Source of the DNA: Oscillospiraceae bacterium
Lineage (GTDB): Bacteria > Bacillota > Clostridia > Oscillospirales > Oscillospiraceae
Direction: 5' to 3'
Length of the DNA: 64,000 nt
Assembly: GCA_016292255.1 (NCBI GenBank)
Contig: JAEEZZ010000066.1
Location: 1 to 64,000, forward strand
Shown: one piece after another, positions 34,433-41,952 of the stretch
Layout of the letters: every line of letters begins with the position of its first letter
How positions within the stretch are numbered: the stretch's first letter is position 1
Notes under the pieces: model-generated
The model's database searches: none
The model's input: only the letters and a program-made list of their open reading frames with translations
What the model was told of the DNA's origin: nothing
Translations under genes and position numbers: made by a program

Positions 34433-35179
34433 ATGAAAAGCTTTACTTCTTACGAAGAGCTGGAGAATCTCTGCGAAGCCATGATTAAAGACTTCTTCCG
34501 GCAGAAAGGATATACTAATGTTCTCTGTGTGGATATAGAGGCCTTTGTCACCGAGTACCTGGGGACGCCAGTCGTTTATGAAACGTTTGCAGAAGAAGAT
34601 CCCGGAAAAATCGGTTTTCTGTCTGACGGCGCAAGGCCTCTTCTGGTACGCAGAGGCAGTATCACAACGGAGGTCGTATTTCCTCCAGACACGATTGTAA
34701 TCGACGCATTCCTGCTTCACGAGCAGGAGAGTGCGAGAAAGAGGTTTACCATCGCGCATGAAGGCGCTCACCATCTCCTGGGACGGCACGTCCCTGTCCA
34801 GACCAACTTTGCGGCAGCTTTCCACAACGAGTACGATAACGAACAGGCCTATACGAAGGAAGCCTTGCGGGAGATGCTTTCCATCAACGAAAGCTTTGCG
34901 AACCGCGGCGGAGCCTGCTTTTTGATGCCGCAGTTTCTTGTATTGCGTGCTTTGGCTCGATTTAACGCATCCAAGCCCGTAATTGTCTACGAGGGAAAGG
35001 TGCTGGCCCAAAGCCAAAAACTTTTGGTTCAGCGGATGGCTGACGCGATGGGCGTTTCTTATACCGCATTTTTCAACCGCCTGCGGGAGCTCCGCATGTT
35101 TGAGCATCGCCCCATTGAGGAATATGTTCACAGCGAGCTTTGCTATGGGGGGGAGCATAATGCTGTCACAAACTCGTAA
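34433..35179 (+). CDS. ImmA/IrrE-family metallopeptidase
   Basis: This 248-residue protein has the zinc-protease motif HEGAH at residues 109-113 (in RFTIAHEGAHHLLGRH), and a downstream acidic helix (NEQAYTKEALREMLSINESF) supplies the third ligand region. The C-terminal part has a helix-turn-helix-like segment. ImmA cleaves the ImmR repressor of ICEBs1, and IrrE triggers the Deinococcus damage response, so this protein probably inactivates a repressor. Candidates are the adjacent S24 or XRE regulators. It overlaps the next small zinc-ribbon gene by 20 bases. Confidence 0.85.
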   Translation: MKSFTSYEELENLCEAMIKDFFRQKGYTNVLCVDIEAFVTEYLGTPVVYETFAEEDPGKIGFLSDGARPLLVRRGSITTEVVFPPDTIVIDAFLLHEQESARKRFTIAHEGAHHLLGRHVPVQTNFAAAFHNEYDNEQAYTKEALREMLSINESFANRGGACFLMPQFLVLRALARFNASKPVIVYEGKVLAQSQKLLVQRMADAMGVSYTAFFNRLRELRMFEHRPIEEYVHSELCYGGEHNAVTNS

Positions 35180-35399
35180 CGGCAGCCGAGACAAGGCCGG
35201 CTCTTTGCCACGACAATTTCTGAATCCAGGGAAAATCAGCCCGGAAAAAACTGTCCTGCGAACCGTAAAATGCCCAAACTGTAAGTACCCGCTTCTGGAG
35301 GTCTATGGCTTCAAGCATTACTATATTCGCGTAAAATGCCAAAAGTGTAAATTCTCAGAAGCGATTGATACGGCTCTCTTCCGAAAAGTCAGAAGGTGA
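35160..35399 (+). CDS. 79-residue zinc-ribbon protein
   Basis: The ATG at 35160 follows a G-rich ribosome site and sits inside the end of the protease gene; the longer upstream frame is shadow. The C-terminal 45 residues form a zinc ribbon: CPNCKYPLLEVYGFKHYYIR with a second knuckle CQKCKF. The pattern recalls Com-type translational activators and other small nucleic-acid-binding ribbons. Its stop overlaps the polymerase start (GTGA), so it is tightly coupled to that gene and may regulate it. Confidence 0.65.
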   Translation: MLSQTRNGSRDKAGSLPRQFLNPGKISPEKTVLRTVKCPNCKYPLLEVYGFKHYYIRVKCQKCKFSEAIDTALFRKVRR

Positions 35400-36802
35400 T
35401 CGCTGTGGACAGGGTCTATATTTGCATTGACTTGAAAAGTTTCTATGCTTCGGTTGAATGCGTTGCCAGGGGCCTTGATCCGCTGAAAGCCAAGCTGCTT
35501 GTGGCAGACGAGACCCGGTCGGATCAAACCATCTGCCTTGCAGTCTCTCCAGCGTTAAAAGCCATTGGCGTTTCATCAAGACCCAGGTTGTTTGAAGCGA
35601 AGCAGCAGATCCGGAAGTATGAGTTTCTGAACAAAACGAAAGTCAGCTATATTATAGCGCCTCCAAGAATGGCTGCTTATGAGCGCGTCTCGGCAAAGGT
35701 ATACTCTGTCTACCTGAAATACGTATCGACAGAGGATATCCACGTTTATTCCATAGATGAGTGCTTCATTGACGCGACCGGATATATGCATCTGTACAGA
35801 AAAGATGCTGCGGCCCTGGGCCTGCATCCTGCAAGGCTTATGGCAACGACGATGATTCGTGACGTCCTTCGAACTACAGGAATAACCGCAACCGTGGGGA
35901 TTGGAGAAAACCTCTATCTTGCCAAGGTGTCGATGGACATCCTTGCCAAAAAGGCGCCGCCAGACGAAAACGGGGTCCGGATCGCCGAATTGACCGAGGA
36001 AGCCTATAGAGTTCTACTTTGGAATCATCGCCCGCTGACGGACTTCTGGCAGATCGGACCGGGAAGGGCTCGGACGCTTAACAAGTCCCATATGTTTACC
36101 ATGGGCGATATCGCAGCCAGAAGCACGTTTGACGAGGAATATTTTTATAAAACCTTTGGGATCATAGGCGAACTCATAATAGACCATGCCTGGGGAATGG
36201 AATCCGCTACCATGCAGGATATCAAATCCTACCGTACAGAGAGCCATTCCATGTCCAATGGCCAGGTTCTTGCCAGACCTTACAAATACGATGAGGCGCG
36301 CAACGCTTTTCTGGAAATGGCTGAGGTTCTGTGCACAGATATGTTTTCCAATGATGTAGTGACAAAAGCCTGCTCATGGTGGGTGGTATATGACTATAAA
36401 AGTCTGGAGTATTGTCCCGGTTATGAGGGTCCGCTTTCCTTGGATTTCTATAACCGGCTTTTTCCTCAGCCCAATTACGGTACAGTAAAGCTTCCCATTG
36501 CCACAAACAGCATTGAATTGATCTCTGCGGCGCTTGTAAAGCAGTTTGACGAAAAAACTGACCATCGGCTGCTTTACCGACGTATTGGAGTATGCGCCAT
36601 GGATATAACAGAAGATACTGGTGTGTATCAGATCAGCATGTTCGTTGATTACGAAGCCTTGGAGCGAGAGAATAAGCTCCGTACAGCCATGCACGCTGTC
36701 CGTCAGCGGTTTGGACCTAACTCCGTATTCAGGGGCATGAACCTTGTAGAAGGGGCCACAACGCTGGAGCGGAATCGTCTCATAGGCGGCCATAAAGCGT
36801 AA
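35396..36802 (+). CDS. Y-family DNA polymerase (UmuC/DinB-like)
   Basis: A GTG start overlapping the previous stop gives 468 residues. Catalytic motifs are clear: CIDLKSFYASVECVARGLDP near the N-terminus and VYSIDECFID near residue 120, supplying the acidic metal ligands. A helix-hairpin-helix region follows (FWQIGPGRARTLNKSHMFTM), then the little-finger domain. It performs translesion synthesis under DNA damage. Placement behind a LexA-like repressor and an ImmA protease indicates damage induction. The adjacent YolD gene is the standard partner in Firmicutes. Confidence 0.92.
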   Translation: MIAVDRVYICIDLKSFYASVECVARGLDPLKAKLLVADETRSDQTICLAVSPALKAIGVSSRPRLFEAKQQIRKYEFLNKTKVSYIIAPPRMAAYERVSAKVYSVYLKYVSTEDIHVYSIDECFIDATGYMHLYRKDAAALGLHPARLMATTMIRDVLRTTGITATVGIGENLYLAKVSMDILAKKAPPDENGVRIAELTEEAYRVLLWNHRPLTDFWQIGPGRARTLNKSHMFTMGDIAARSTFDEEYFYKTFGIIGELIIDHAWGMESATMQDIKSYRTESHSMSNGQVLARPYKYDEARNAFLEMAEVLCTDMFSNDVVTKACSWWVVYDYKSLEYCPGYEGPLSLDFYNRLFPQPNYGTVKLPIATNSIELISAALVKQFDEKTDHRLLYRRIGVCAMDITEDTGVYQISMFVDYEALERENKLRTAMHAVRQRFGPNSVFRGMNLVEGATTLERNRLIGGHKA

Positions 36803-36824
36803 ATCTGCATGAGGGGTGATGCCG

Positions 36825-37355
36825 ATGGAATCCTTCGGAAAAGTGGAAATACCGGCTGATTTCAAGTACATGAGCATATTATTGAAAGGCAGACCTGTCC
36901 ACGAAATAGATGACGCCTTTTCCCGCCTGCATCCCAAGATGCCAAACGGGCAGCGCGCGAACCAGTTCGCTCCGTTCGATGCTTTGAAAGGGTTTCATGA
37001 GGCGATCCTGTCAAAAGAAGCAATGTACGAGCCTCGCGTCAAACTGAATCGCGAGGCTGAGCGAGAACTGAACCGTCGTCTGGACATCCTCCACAATCTG
37101 ACATTTAACTCCAGACTGGCCAGGATCCACCGCCCTTACATCACGGTCACATATTTTGTGCCATGCGCAGATCCTCAACATGATGCCTTCGGCAGCTTAG
37201 GGAAATACGAAACGGTATCCGGTATTTGCTGGGCTGTCGACCCGGACTTCCGGCACTGTCTGCGAATTGGAGATACAGTTCTTCAATTAGCTGATATTCT
37301 GAAAATCGAGAACGACACACAATTGTTCAATCAACCGTTTGACCAGGTTGGTTGA
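36825..37355 (+). CDS. YolD-like protein
   Basis: The ATG at 36825 is eight bases after GAGGGG; GTG and ATG codons just upstream are too close. The 176-residue protein contains the YolD-type segment GQRANQFAPFDALKGFHEAI and a C-terminal beta-rich half (YITVTYFVPCADPQHDAFGS). YolD proteins accompany UqrA/UmuC-type polymerases in Bacillus and are thought to act like UmuD. It is the last gene of the SOS-like operon; structured non-coding sequence follows. Confidence 0.8.
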   Translation: MESFGKVEIPADFKYMSILLKGRPVHEIDDAFSRLHPKMPNGQRANQFAPFDALKGFHEAILSKEAMYEPRVKLNREAERELNRRLDILHNLTFNSRLARIHRPYITVTYFVPCADPQHDAFGSLGKYETVSGICWAVDPDFRHCLRIGDTVLQLADILKIENDTQLFNQPFDQVG

Positions 37356-37359
37356 GCGA

Positions 37360-37556
37360 CCGGTTAACGGGTTGCTTTCCAGAGAGAAAGCGGCGACCGG
37401 GCTGGGACAACTGAATAAAGCGACTTTAAATCGAGCGAGCGGAGCAGGACCCTGAAAAGGGCTGAAAACCTACCAAGCACCGTACAAAGTCGGAATTGGA
37501 CATTCCAAGGGGAAAGTATGCCCTTTTGTCCGGCTCCGAATTGGCGGTGCTTTTTT
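37360..37556 (+). ncRNA. Candidate structured non-coding RNA ending in a terminator
   Basis: Successive stems are CCGGT/ACCGG (37360-37364 with 37396-37400) enclosing GTTGCTTTC/GAAAGCGGC (37371-37379 with 37386-37394), then CCCT-GAAA-AGGG (37450-37461). A long interrupted hairpin (AAGCACCG 37475-37482 with CGGTGCTT 37545-37552) contains CGGA/TCCG, GGAC/GTCC and AAGGG/CCCTT, and ends in TTTTTT. It may be the 3' UTR of the polymerase operon or an independent RNA. Confidence 0.45.
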
Positions 37557-37576
37557 GTTCCGCCTTTGTATGAATG

Positions 37577-37617
37577 ATTGGTCCTTTTTCAAGCTTCCCG
37601 CTTGAGAAAGGACCAAT
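37577..37617. terminator. Long 18-bp hairpin
   Basis: Arms 37577-37594 and 37600-37617 pair with a single G-U, around a five-base loop (TTCCC). AT-rich flanks make termination in either direction possible. Confidence 0.5.
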
Positions 37618-37752
37618 TATGTTTATCTGGCTATGTTTCACAGCAAAGTACCCCTGACAGAATTCTAATAGATAGTCGTTTAGCCCTGTGGATTGGGTTT
37701 GACTAACCTTATATAGCAAATGCTGGATTCAAAAGATCCTGCGATAAAAAAA

Positions 37753-37771
37753 GAACCGCGCTAAGCGGTTC
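37753..37771 (-). terminator. Hairpin followed by a T-run on the minus strand
   Basis: GAACCGC (37753-37759) pairs with GCGGTTC (37765-37771). Read on the minus strand it is followed by TTTTTTTATCG, so it is a good terminator in that direction. No minus-strand gene ends here. On the + strand it is a leader hairpin before 37797. Confidence 0.45.
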
Positions 37772-37796
37772 ACAACTTGAAAGGAGAACCTCTACT

Positions 37797-38936
37797 ATGA
37801 AAAAGCTTCAGAAATTCCTTGCCCTTGCGGTATGCATCGCCATCCTCATCGGCATCCTTGCGTATCCGGCGCACGCTTCGAATGACACTTCCGGCGTCTC
37901 TGAGGGAATCCTCGCCATCCAGCAGATCTATCCCGAAGGCACCGTCTGCACCAACACGACCCAGGAGTTCCGCATCAATGCCCATGGGCCCTGCTACATT
38001 ATGGCGGCCCAGGGCTGCTGGGGCTTCGCCGTAAAGTTCGTTGCTGAATATTACGGCTATGATCTGAAGCAGAGCATCCCCGCCACGTGGCTGGAGATCA
38101 ACAAGTCCGTTTCTTCCCAATACCCAAAAGCCGCCTATACGACAGCCCGCGAGAGCGTGCAGATTGGAGATATCCTGGCAGTCGTCAACCCTGGCCACGC
38201 CATGGTAGTGATCTCAATGGATGAGACCGGCGTCACCATCGGGGAAGGAAACTACGGCGGCCACGTGCATTACGGTCGGCGGCTGTCCTACGAAGCCATC
38301 GACCAGAACGTCGCCTACATTTTCCGTATCATGCCGCCTGTGCGTGATGGCAGCGCCCATGAGAACTGTCCCTGTCACCGGTTCAGTGACATGCCCGCCT
38401 ACGGCACGCCCGAGCACGAGGCCATTGACTGGGCCTTTACGCACAAGCCGCAAAAGCTCACGGCCGGAACCAGCGGGACCACGTTCAGCCCTGCGGAGAC
38501 CGTCACCCGCGCCCAGGCGCTGACATTCCTCTGGAAAGCCTTCGGAGAACCGGAGCCTATAACTCGTGCCTGCCCCTTTAAGGATGTGAAAATGGGTTCC
38601 TACTACTACAAGGCGGTTCTCTGGGCGGTCGAGAACGGCGTCACAGCCGGCACCTCCGCTGTGACCTTCTCGCCGAACCAGACCTGCAACCGTTCCGAGA
38701 TCTTGACCTTCATTTACCGTGCCCTCGGCAGTCCCGTGTGCAATTGCGGAAATCCCTTCTCCGACGTGATGGACGGGAAGTGGTACGCACGAACGGCAGC
38801 CTGGGCATACGACAACTGCATCGAAGTCGGCGCGCAAGGAGCCTTTTGCCCGAAAACGGCCTGCACCCGCGCCAGCACCATCCTGTACATCTATCGCGCC
38901 TTGGAGCACAAAGCCCTTGCCACTGCCGCGCCGTAG
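37797..38936 (+). CDS. Secreted CHAP/NlpC-like amidase with three S-layer homology domains
   Basis: This 379-residue protein begins with a signal peptide (MKKLQKFLALAVCIAILIGI, cleavage after PAHA). Residues 55-185 resemble a CHAP/NlpC cysteine-amidase domain with Cys in GCWGFAVKFVAEYYG and His in PGHAMVVISMDE; the stretch GDILAVVNPGHA is characteristic. Three S-layer homology domains follow (for example AIDWAFTHKPQKLTAG, AVLWAVENGVTAGT, TAAWAYDNCIEVGA). These anchor proteins to secondary cell-wall polymers. It may remodel peptidoglycan during conjugation or at the surface. It stands alone on its transcript, after AAAGGAG. Confidence 0.8.
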   Translation: MKKLQKFLALAVCIAILIGILAYPAHASNDTSGVSEGILAIQQIYPEGTVCTNTTQEFRINAHGPCYIMAAQGCWGFAVKFVAEYYGYDLKQSIPATWLEINKSVSSQYPKAAYTTARESVQIGDILAVVNPGHAMVVISMDETGVTIGEGNYGGHVHYGRRLSYEAIDQNVAYIFRIMPPVRDGSAHENCPCHRFSDMPAYGTPEHEAIDWAFTHKPQKLTAGTSGTTFSPAETVTRAQALTFLWKAFGEPEPITRACPFKDVKMGSYYYKAVLWAVENGVTAGTSAVTFSPNQTCNRSEILTFIYRALGSPVCNCGNPFSDVMDGKWYARTAAWAYDNCIEVGAQGAFCPKTACTRASTILYIYRALEHKALATAAP

Positions 38937-38964
38937 TCGGTTTTCCTGCGAAGGAAGGCAAAAA

Positions 38965-38992
38965 GCACGGGGCGCGTTTCCGTACCCCGTGC
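38965..38992 (-). terminator. Hairpin with T-run on the minus strand
   Basis: GCACGGGG (38965-38972) pairs with CCCCGTGC (38985-38992). On the minus strand it is followed by TTTTTGCC. On the + strand there is no U-tract, so it may be only an mRNA 3' end structure. Confidence 0.4.
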
Positions 38993-39271
38993 CATGACAA
39001 GCACCTTGATTTGAACGAGGACTCCGGCGCTGCCGTGTTCTCCCCGGCTTAAACTATCACTTGCCGGAACAATAATACCACAGACCACCGAATAACACAA
39101 GCACTTTTTCCGGAGCCGCGCCGGATCACCACGCGGAAAAAATATCGTTAGCCTGAGTGCGCATCAGGGCAAGGATACATAGAGCAGCCACGACCCCAAT
39201 GGAGTCCGCGCCTGCCGTGTGTAGCCTTTCCTTGATGCGCTCTTTGCGTATCCTGAAGCTATGCCCTCTGT

Positions 39272-39311
39272 GTGTCCTTCCCCATGAACGCTTCCCAGGC
39301 GGAAAGGACAC
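39272..39311 (+). promoter_or_regulatory. Hairpin that hides the Shine-Dalgarno of the sigma-like gene
   Basis: GTGTCCTT (39272-39279) pairs with AAGGACAC (39304-39311). The second arm contains the ribosome site AAGGA, three bases before the ATG codon region of 39315. Translation is probably low unless the stem opens. Confidence 0.45.
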
Positions 39312-39314
39312 ATT

Positions 39315-39821
39315 ATGCTGTACGGAATTGAAAACGAGGTAAGAGATGAAAATTGCAAGATCAGGAAGCCATCAAAACACGCGGAAAACCAATACACGCT
39401 GATCAGAACCGACGATGGAAGATTCTTCGCCCTCTTCAAAGACGGGGAGGGAAAAGAACAAATGTGCGAGATTGCCGAGGAGCTTTATCAAGAAATGCTT
39501 CAGCAGGCAAGAGAGGATGAAGCTTATCTGCGTTGGAACCGCCGCCATTTGGATGACAATTCAGATCCCGATGTATTTGAAACTGCTCGTGGAGAGATTT
39601 GCCCACACTCATTGGAGGAAACAGTCATTAGAGCGATTCTCATAAGTGACCTTCTGCAGTCTCTGCCCGATGTACAACGGAGGCGCCTTGAAATGAAGTA
39701 TCTACAAAACATGAGCTTAGAACAAATTGCCATAAAAGAAGGGTGCTCATTTGTTGCGGTTAAATACTGCATTGATATCGCTCTGAATACACTAAGAAAA
39801 AAATTTAGCTCAGAGACTTAA
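39315..39821 (+). CDS. Sigma-70 region 4-like protein of the ICE
   Basis: This 168-residue protein has a strand-rich N-terminus (ENQYTLIRTDDGRFFALFKD) and a C-terminal sigma region 4-like helix-turn-helix (LPDVQRRRLEMKYLQNMSLE, then QIAIKEGCSFVAVKYCIDIA). Proteins of this type occur in Tn916/Tn1549-like elements and are annotated as sigma factors or regulators. No region 2 is visible, so a true stand-alone sigma factor is doubtful; a DNA-binding activator is a fair alternative. Its ribosome site lies in a hairpin. Confidence 0.75.
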   Translation: MLYGIENEVRDENCKIRKPSKHAENQYTLIRTDDGRFFALFKDGEGKEQMCEIAEELYQEMLQQAREDEAYLRWNRRHLDDNSDPDVFETARGEICPHSLEETVIRAILISDLLQSLPDVQRRRLEMKYLQNMSLEQIAIKEGCSFVAVKYCIDIALNTLRKKFSSET

Positions 39822-40310
39822 AAAAATGCCGATTTCTGTCCTACCAGGTGAAGGGGTTCTTGGAAAGCCCCGGAACGGGAGTTCGAAGCTCCACATTGTA
39901 TCTTGAAAGCTGAATACACCTTCAGCAAGTACGTTCCCGCTGTTGTTACCCGATGAGGGGGCAAGCCGATGGAGCAGAACACCCTGGCAGAGCAGGGCTG
40001 TTTTGTTTCGGACGGTCGGTGGTTCCGACCGTAAGGCGATGACAGGCAGCGCACACAATGATACTTCCGCCTTGCACGCGTCACTGCATGGGGCGGCCAC
40101 GAGAGATCCTCGCGGGGGTGAGATTCCCATGATACGGCTTCACCAGCCGCAGCTTGCTGTATGCCTTACTTCCGGGGCGATGAGATCAAATAGGAAGGAA
40201 AAACACAAAACGACCAAAAACAATCCAGCCCAGCGGTCGCTATCCGGCCGCTGGGCTCTTCACAATACGCCTCTTGTGCTGACAAGAGGTCTGCACAGGA
40301 GGATATCAAC
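39822..40310 (+). other. 490-base gap with many hairpins, no convincing gene
   Basis: A frame at 39943-40314 exists but lacks a ribosome site and has a repeat-like, basic translation, so it is not called. The DNA contains several small perfect stems: GCTGAA/TTCAGC near 39909-39925, CCCTG/CAGGG near 39991-40005, ACGGTCGG/CCGACCGT (40012-40032) and AGCCCAGCGG/CCGCTGGGCT (40227-40257). It may be a structured RNA or the remains of one. Confidence 0.4.
40227..40257 (+). terminator. 10-bp GC-rich hairpin
   Basis: AGCCCAGCGG (40227-40236) pairs perfectly with CCGCTGGGCT (40248-40257), with an 11-base loop and CTTCAC after it. The weak U-tract makes it an uncertain terminator upstream of the 40311 gene. 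Confidence 0.4.
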
Positions 40311-40730
40311 ATGAAACAAGCAATCATTCTCATCATAGAAGACATGGACGATGAGGAAAGCTCCTGTATGAAGGAGATTGGCATTTATATCGAAATGCCG
40401 GGCCAGGCGCTCCATTTCTACGACTATCTCTCCGAGACCGATAATGCGTCCTTCCACACCCGTAGGCACAGACAATTCGATAAGCTGTGTTCTATGCTGG
40501 AACGGTGGGAGATGGCTGGCATCGGGGCTGAAATCCACAAGCGGTTCAAAAACCTGGAGGAATGGGAAGCGTGGAAAAAGGAAGTTAACTTTTCAGACTA
40601 CGAAGAACGTTGGCATATCTTTATTCAGCAGGATGACGGTTCCTGGGACTTCTATCTGGAACTGACCTTTGCTTTCCCGCCTGCCCTCGAAGAAATCTAC
40701 CGCATGGCGGAATCCATGGGGAAGTCATAA
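40311..40730 (+). CDS. Hypothetical 139-residue acidic protein
   Basis: The protein begins MKQAIILIIEDMDDEESSCM and mixes strands and helices, with an aromatic and Trp-rich middle (NLEEWEAWKKEVNFSDYEER, RWHIFIQQDDGSWDFYLELT). Size, acidity and fold impression recall small immunity-like proteins, but no family is recognised. An AGGA site precedes the ATG. It is followed by a lipoprotein gene after 81 bases. Confidence 0.55.
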   Translation: MKQAIILIIEDMDDEESSCMKEIGIYIEMPGQALHFYDYLSETDNASFHTRRHRQFDKLCSMLERWEMAGIGAEIHKRFKNLEEWEAWKKEVNFSDYEERWHIFIQQDDGSWDFYLELTFAFPPALEEIYRMAESMGKS

Positions 40731-40811
40731 GAAAGACTGTCTGCTTTTTCGGTTTTGGGGGTAGACTTTCGACGCAAAAACGTATAGTATGGTACCAGAG
40801 GTGAGGAACAG

Positions 40812-41858
40812 ATGCGACTCAAATACCTACTGCTGCTTGCGGCGCTCCTTCTCTTGGCAGGCTGCCAGAAAGAGCCAGCTATCGTGACAGACTCAATGAC
40901 GCCCACGAATTCGGAATCGGCAATTGTCTCTGATTCGACCGCGATAACAACGGAAACCGATCTGCCGGTCTATTCTGAGACGGTCGCAGAAACGCAGTCC
41001 CCGGAGACAGATCCTACAGAAGCAACTGTCATGACGGAGGCGACGCAGGCGCCAACGGAAACGCTGAGCTCTCAGACGGAGCCGACCGAGGCAAAGCCTA
41101 CTGATCCGCCGAAACCTACGGAACCAAAACCCACTGATCCAAAGCCCACGGATCCGCCAAAGCCCACGGAGCCCAAACCAACGGAGCCAAAGCCTACGGA
41201 TCCGCCAAAGCCGTCTGAACCGGCTCACGTTCACAGCTACAAGAGCACGGTTGTTGCGCCGACATGCACGGCAAAAGGCTACACGGAGCACAAATGTTCC
41301 TGCGGCGACAGCTATAAGGACAGCTACACCGACGCCCTTGGCCACAGCATGACGGAGCAAACGGTCGCGGCTACCTGCACGGCGGGAGGCTATACCCAGC
41401 GGACCTGCTCCAGATGCGGCGCAACGGAGAAAACCAACACTACTGCTGCTCTTGGGCATGAATACAAGGATACCGTTGTGCCTCCCACCACGACCTCGGA
41501 GGGCTATACGGAACACAAATGCTCCCGCTGCGGCGACAGCTACAGAGACAACTACACCCCGAAGATAAAGGAAACCTTCGACATTCAGGCCGTCATGGAC
41601 TACGGAAACGCTTACGCACAGAGCTTAGGCTTCACGATTGATTACTCGCTAAACATGAATAACTCGGGCTATTATCCCGGATATAATGGTGGTGGGTACA
41701 GCCTTGACTTCCTGAAGCGTGAAGCAAAAGACATTGTCCAATATACCTATGACAGCCTTCTGTCATTCGAAGAGACAATCGATGGTTTCCGCGGTAGAGT
41801 GCTAGTTACCTATAACTCTGAAACCGACAAGTATCGGATTGTGTTCCTGTACGGCTAA
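40812..41858 (+). CDS. Surface lipoprotein with Pro/Thr repeats and paired Cys modules
   Basis: This 348-residue protein has a lipoprotein signal with lipobox LAGC (Cys about residue 18). Residues 30-135 form a Thr/Glu/Pro linker with KPTEPKPTDP-type repeats that would span the wall. Three similar modules follow (about 138-250), each with the pattern GYTEHKCSCGDSYKDSYTDA or GYTQRTCSRCGATEKTN, resembling cysteine-pair repeats of clostridial surface proteins. The last 90 residues are globular with many tyrosines and Asn (YYPGYNGGGYSLDFLKREAK). An adhesive or substrate-binding role is possible. It opens the surface-protein block of the ICE. Confidence 0.7.
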   Translation: MRLKYLLLLAALLLLAGCQKEPAIVTDSMTPTNSESAIVSDSTAITTETDLPVYSETVAETQSPETDPTEATVMTEATQAPTETLSSQTEPTEAKPTDPPKPTEPKPTDPKPTDPPKPTEPKPTEPKPTDPPKPSEPAHVHSYKSTVVAPTCTAKGYTEHKCSCGDSYKDSYTDALGHSMTEQTVAATCTAGGYTQRTCSRCGATEKTNTTAALGHEYKDTVVPPTTTSEGYTEHKCSRCGDSYRDNYTPKIKETFDIQAVMDYGNAYAQSLGFTIDYSLNMNNSGYYPGYNGGGYSLDFLKREAKDIVQYTYDSLLSFEETIDGFRGRVLVTYNSETDKYRIVFLYG

Positions 41859-41952
41859 CGCCATCCCGCTCACAATCAACCCAATAACCACAACCAGGCA
41901 CGGCTCAACGCCGTGCCTTTTTTGCGCTCACAACCAAGGAGGATAAACCAAA

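Larger units (their letters stand above)
37356..37796 (+). other. 440-base gap with structured RNA and hairpins, no gene
   Basis: No credible reading frame is present. The first 200 bases form a chain of hairpins ending in a terminator (see 37360-37556). A second large hairpin lies at 37577-37617, and a small one at 37753-37771 precedes the next gene. The middle part (37618-37740) shows nothing specific. Confidence 0.5.
38937..39314 (+). other. 380-base gap with hairpins before the sigma-like gene
   Basis: No gene is supported. A GC-rich hairpin lies at 38965-38992. Further on, GCGCATCA and GGATAC (39160-39180 area) can pair with TGATGCGC and GTATCC near 39233-39253 in a crossing order, as in a pseudoknot. 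A final hairpin (39272-39311) reaches the start of the next gene. Confidence 0.4.

Noticed and set aside
37753-37771. Attenuator of the SLH protein gene
   Set aside because: The hairpin has its U-tract on the minus strand, so it would not terminate transcription of the downstream + strand gene.
39943-40314. 123-residue + strand frame
   Set aside because: No ribosome site, basic low-quality translation, and it runs through several perfect hairpins.
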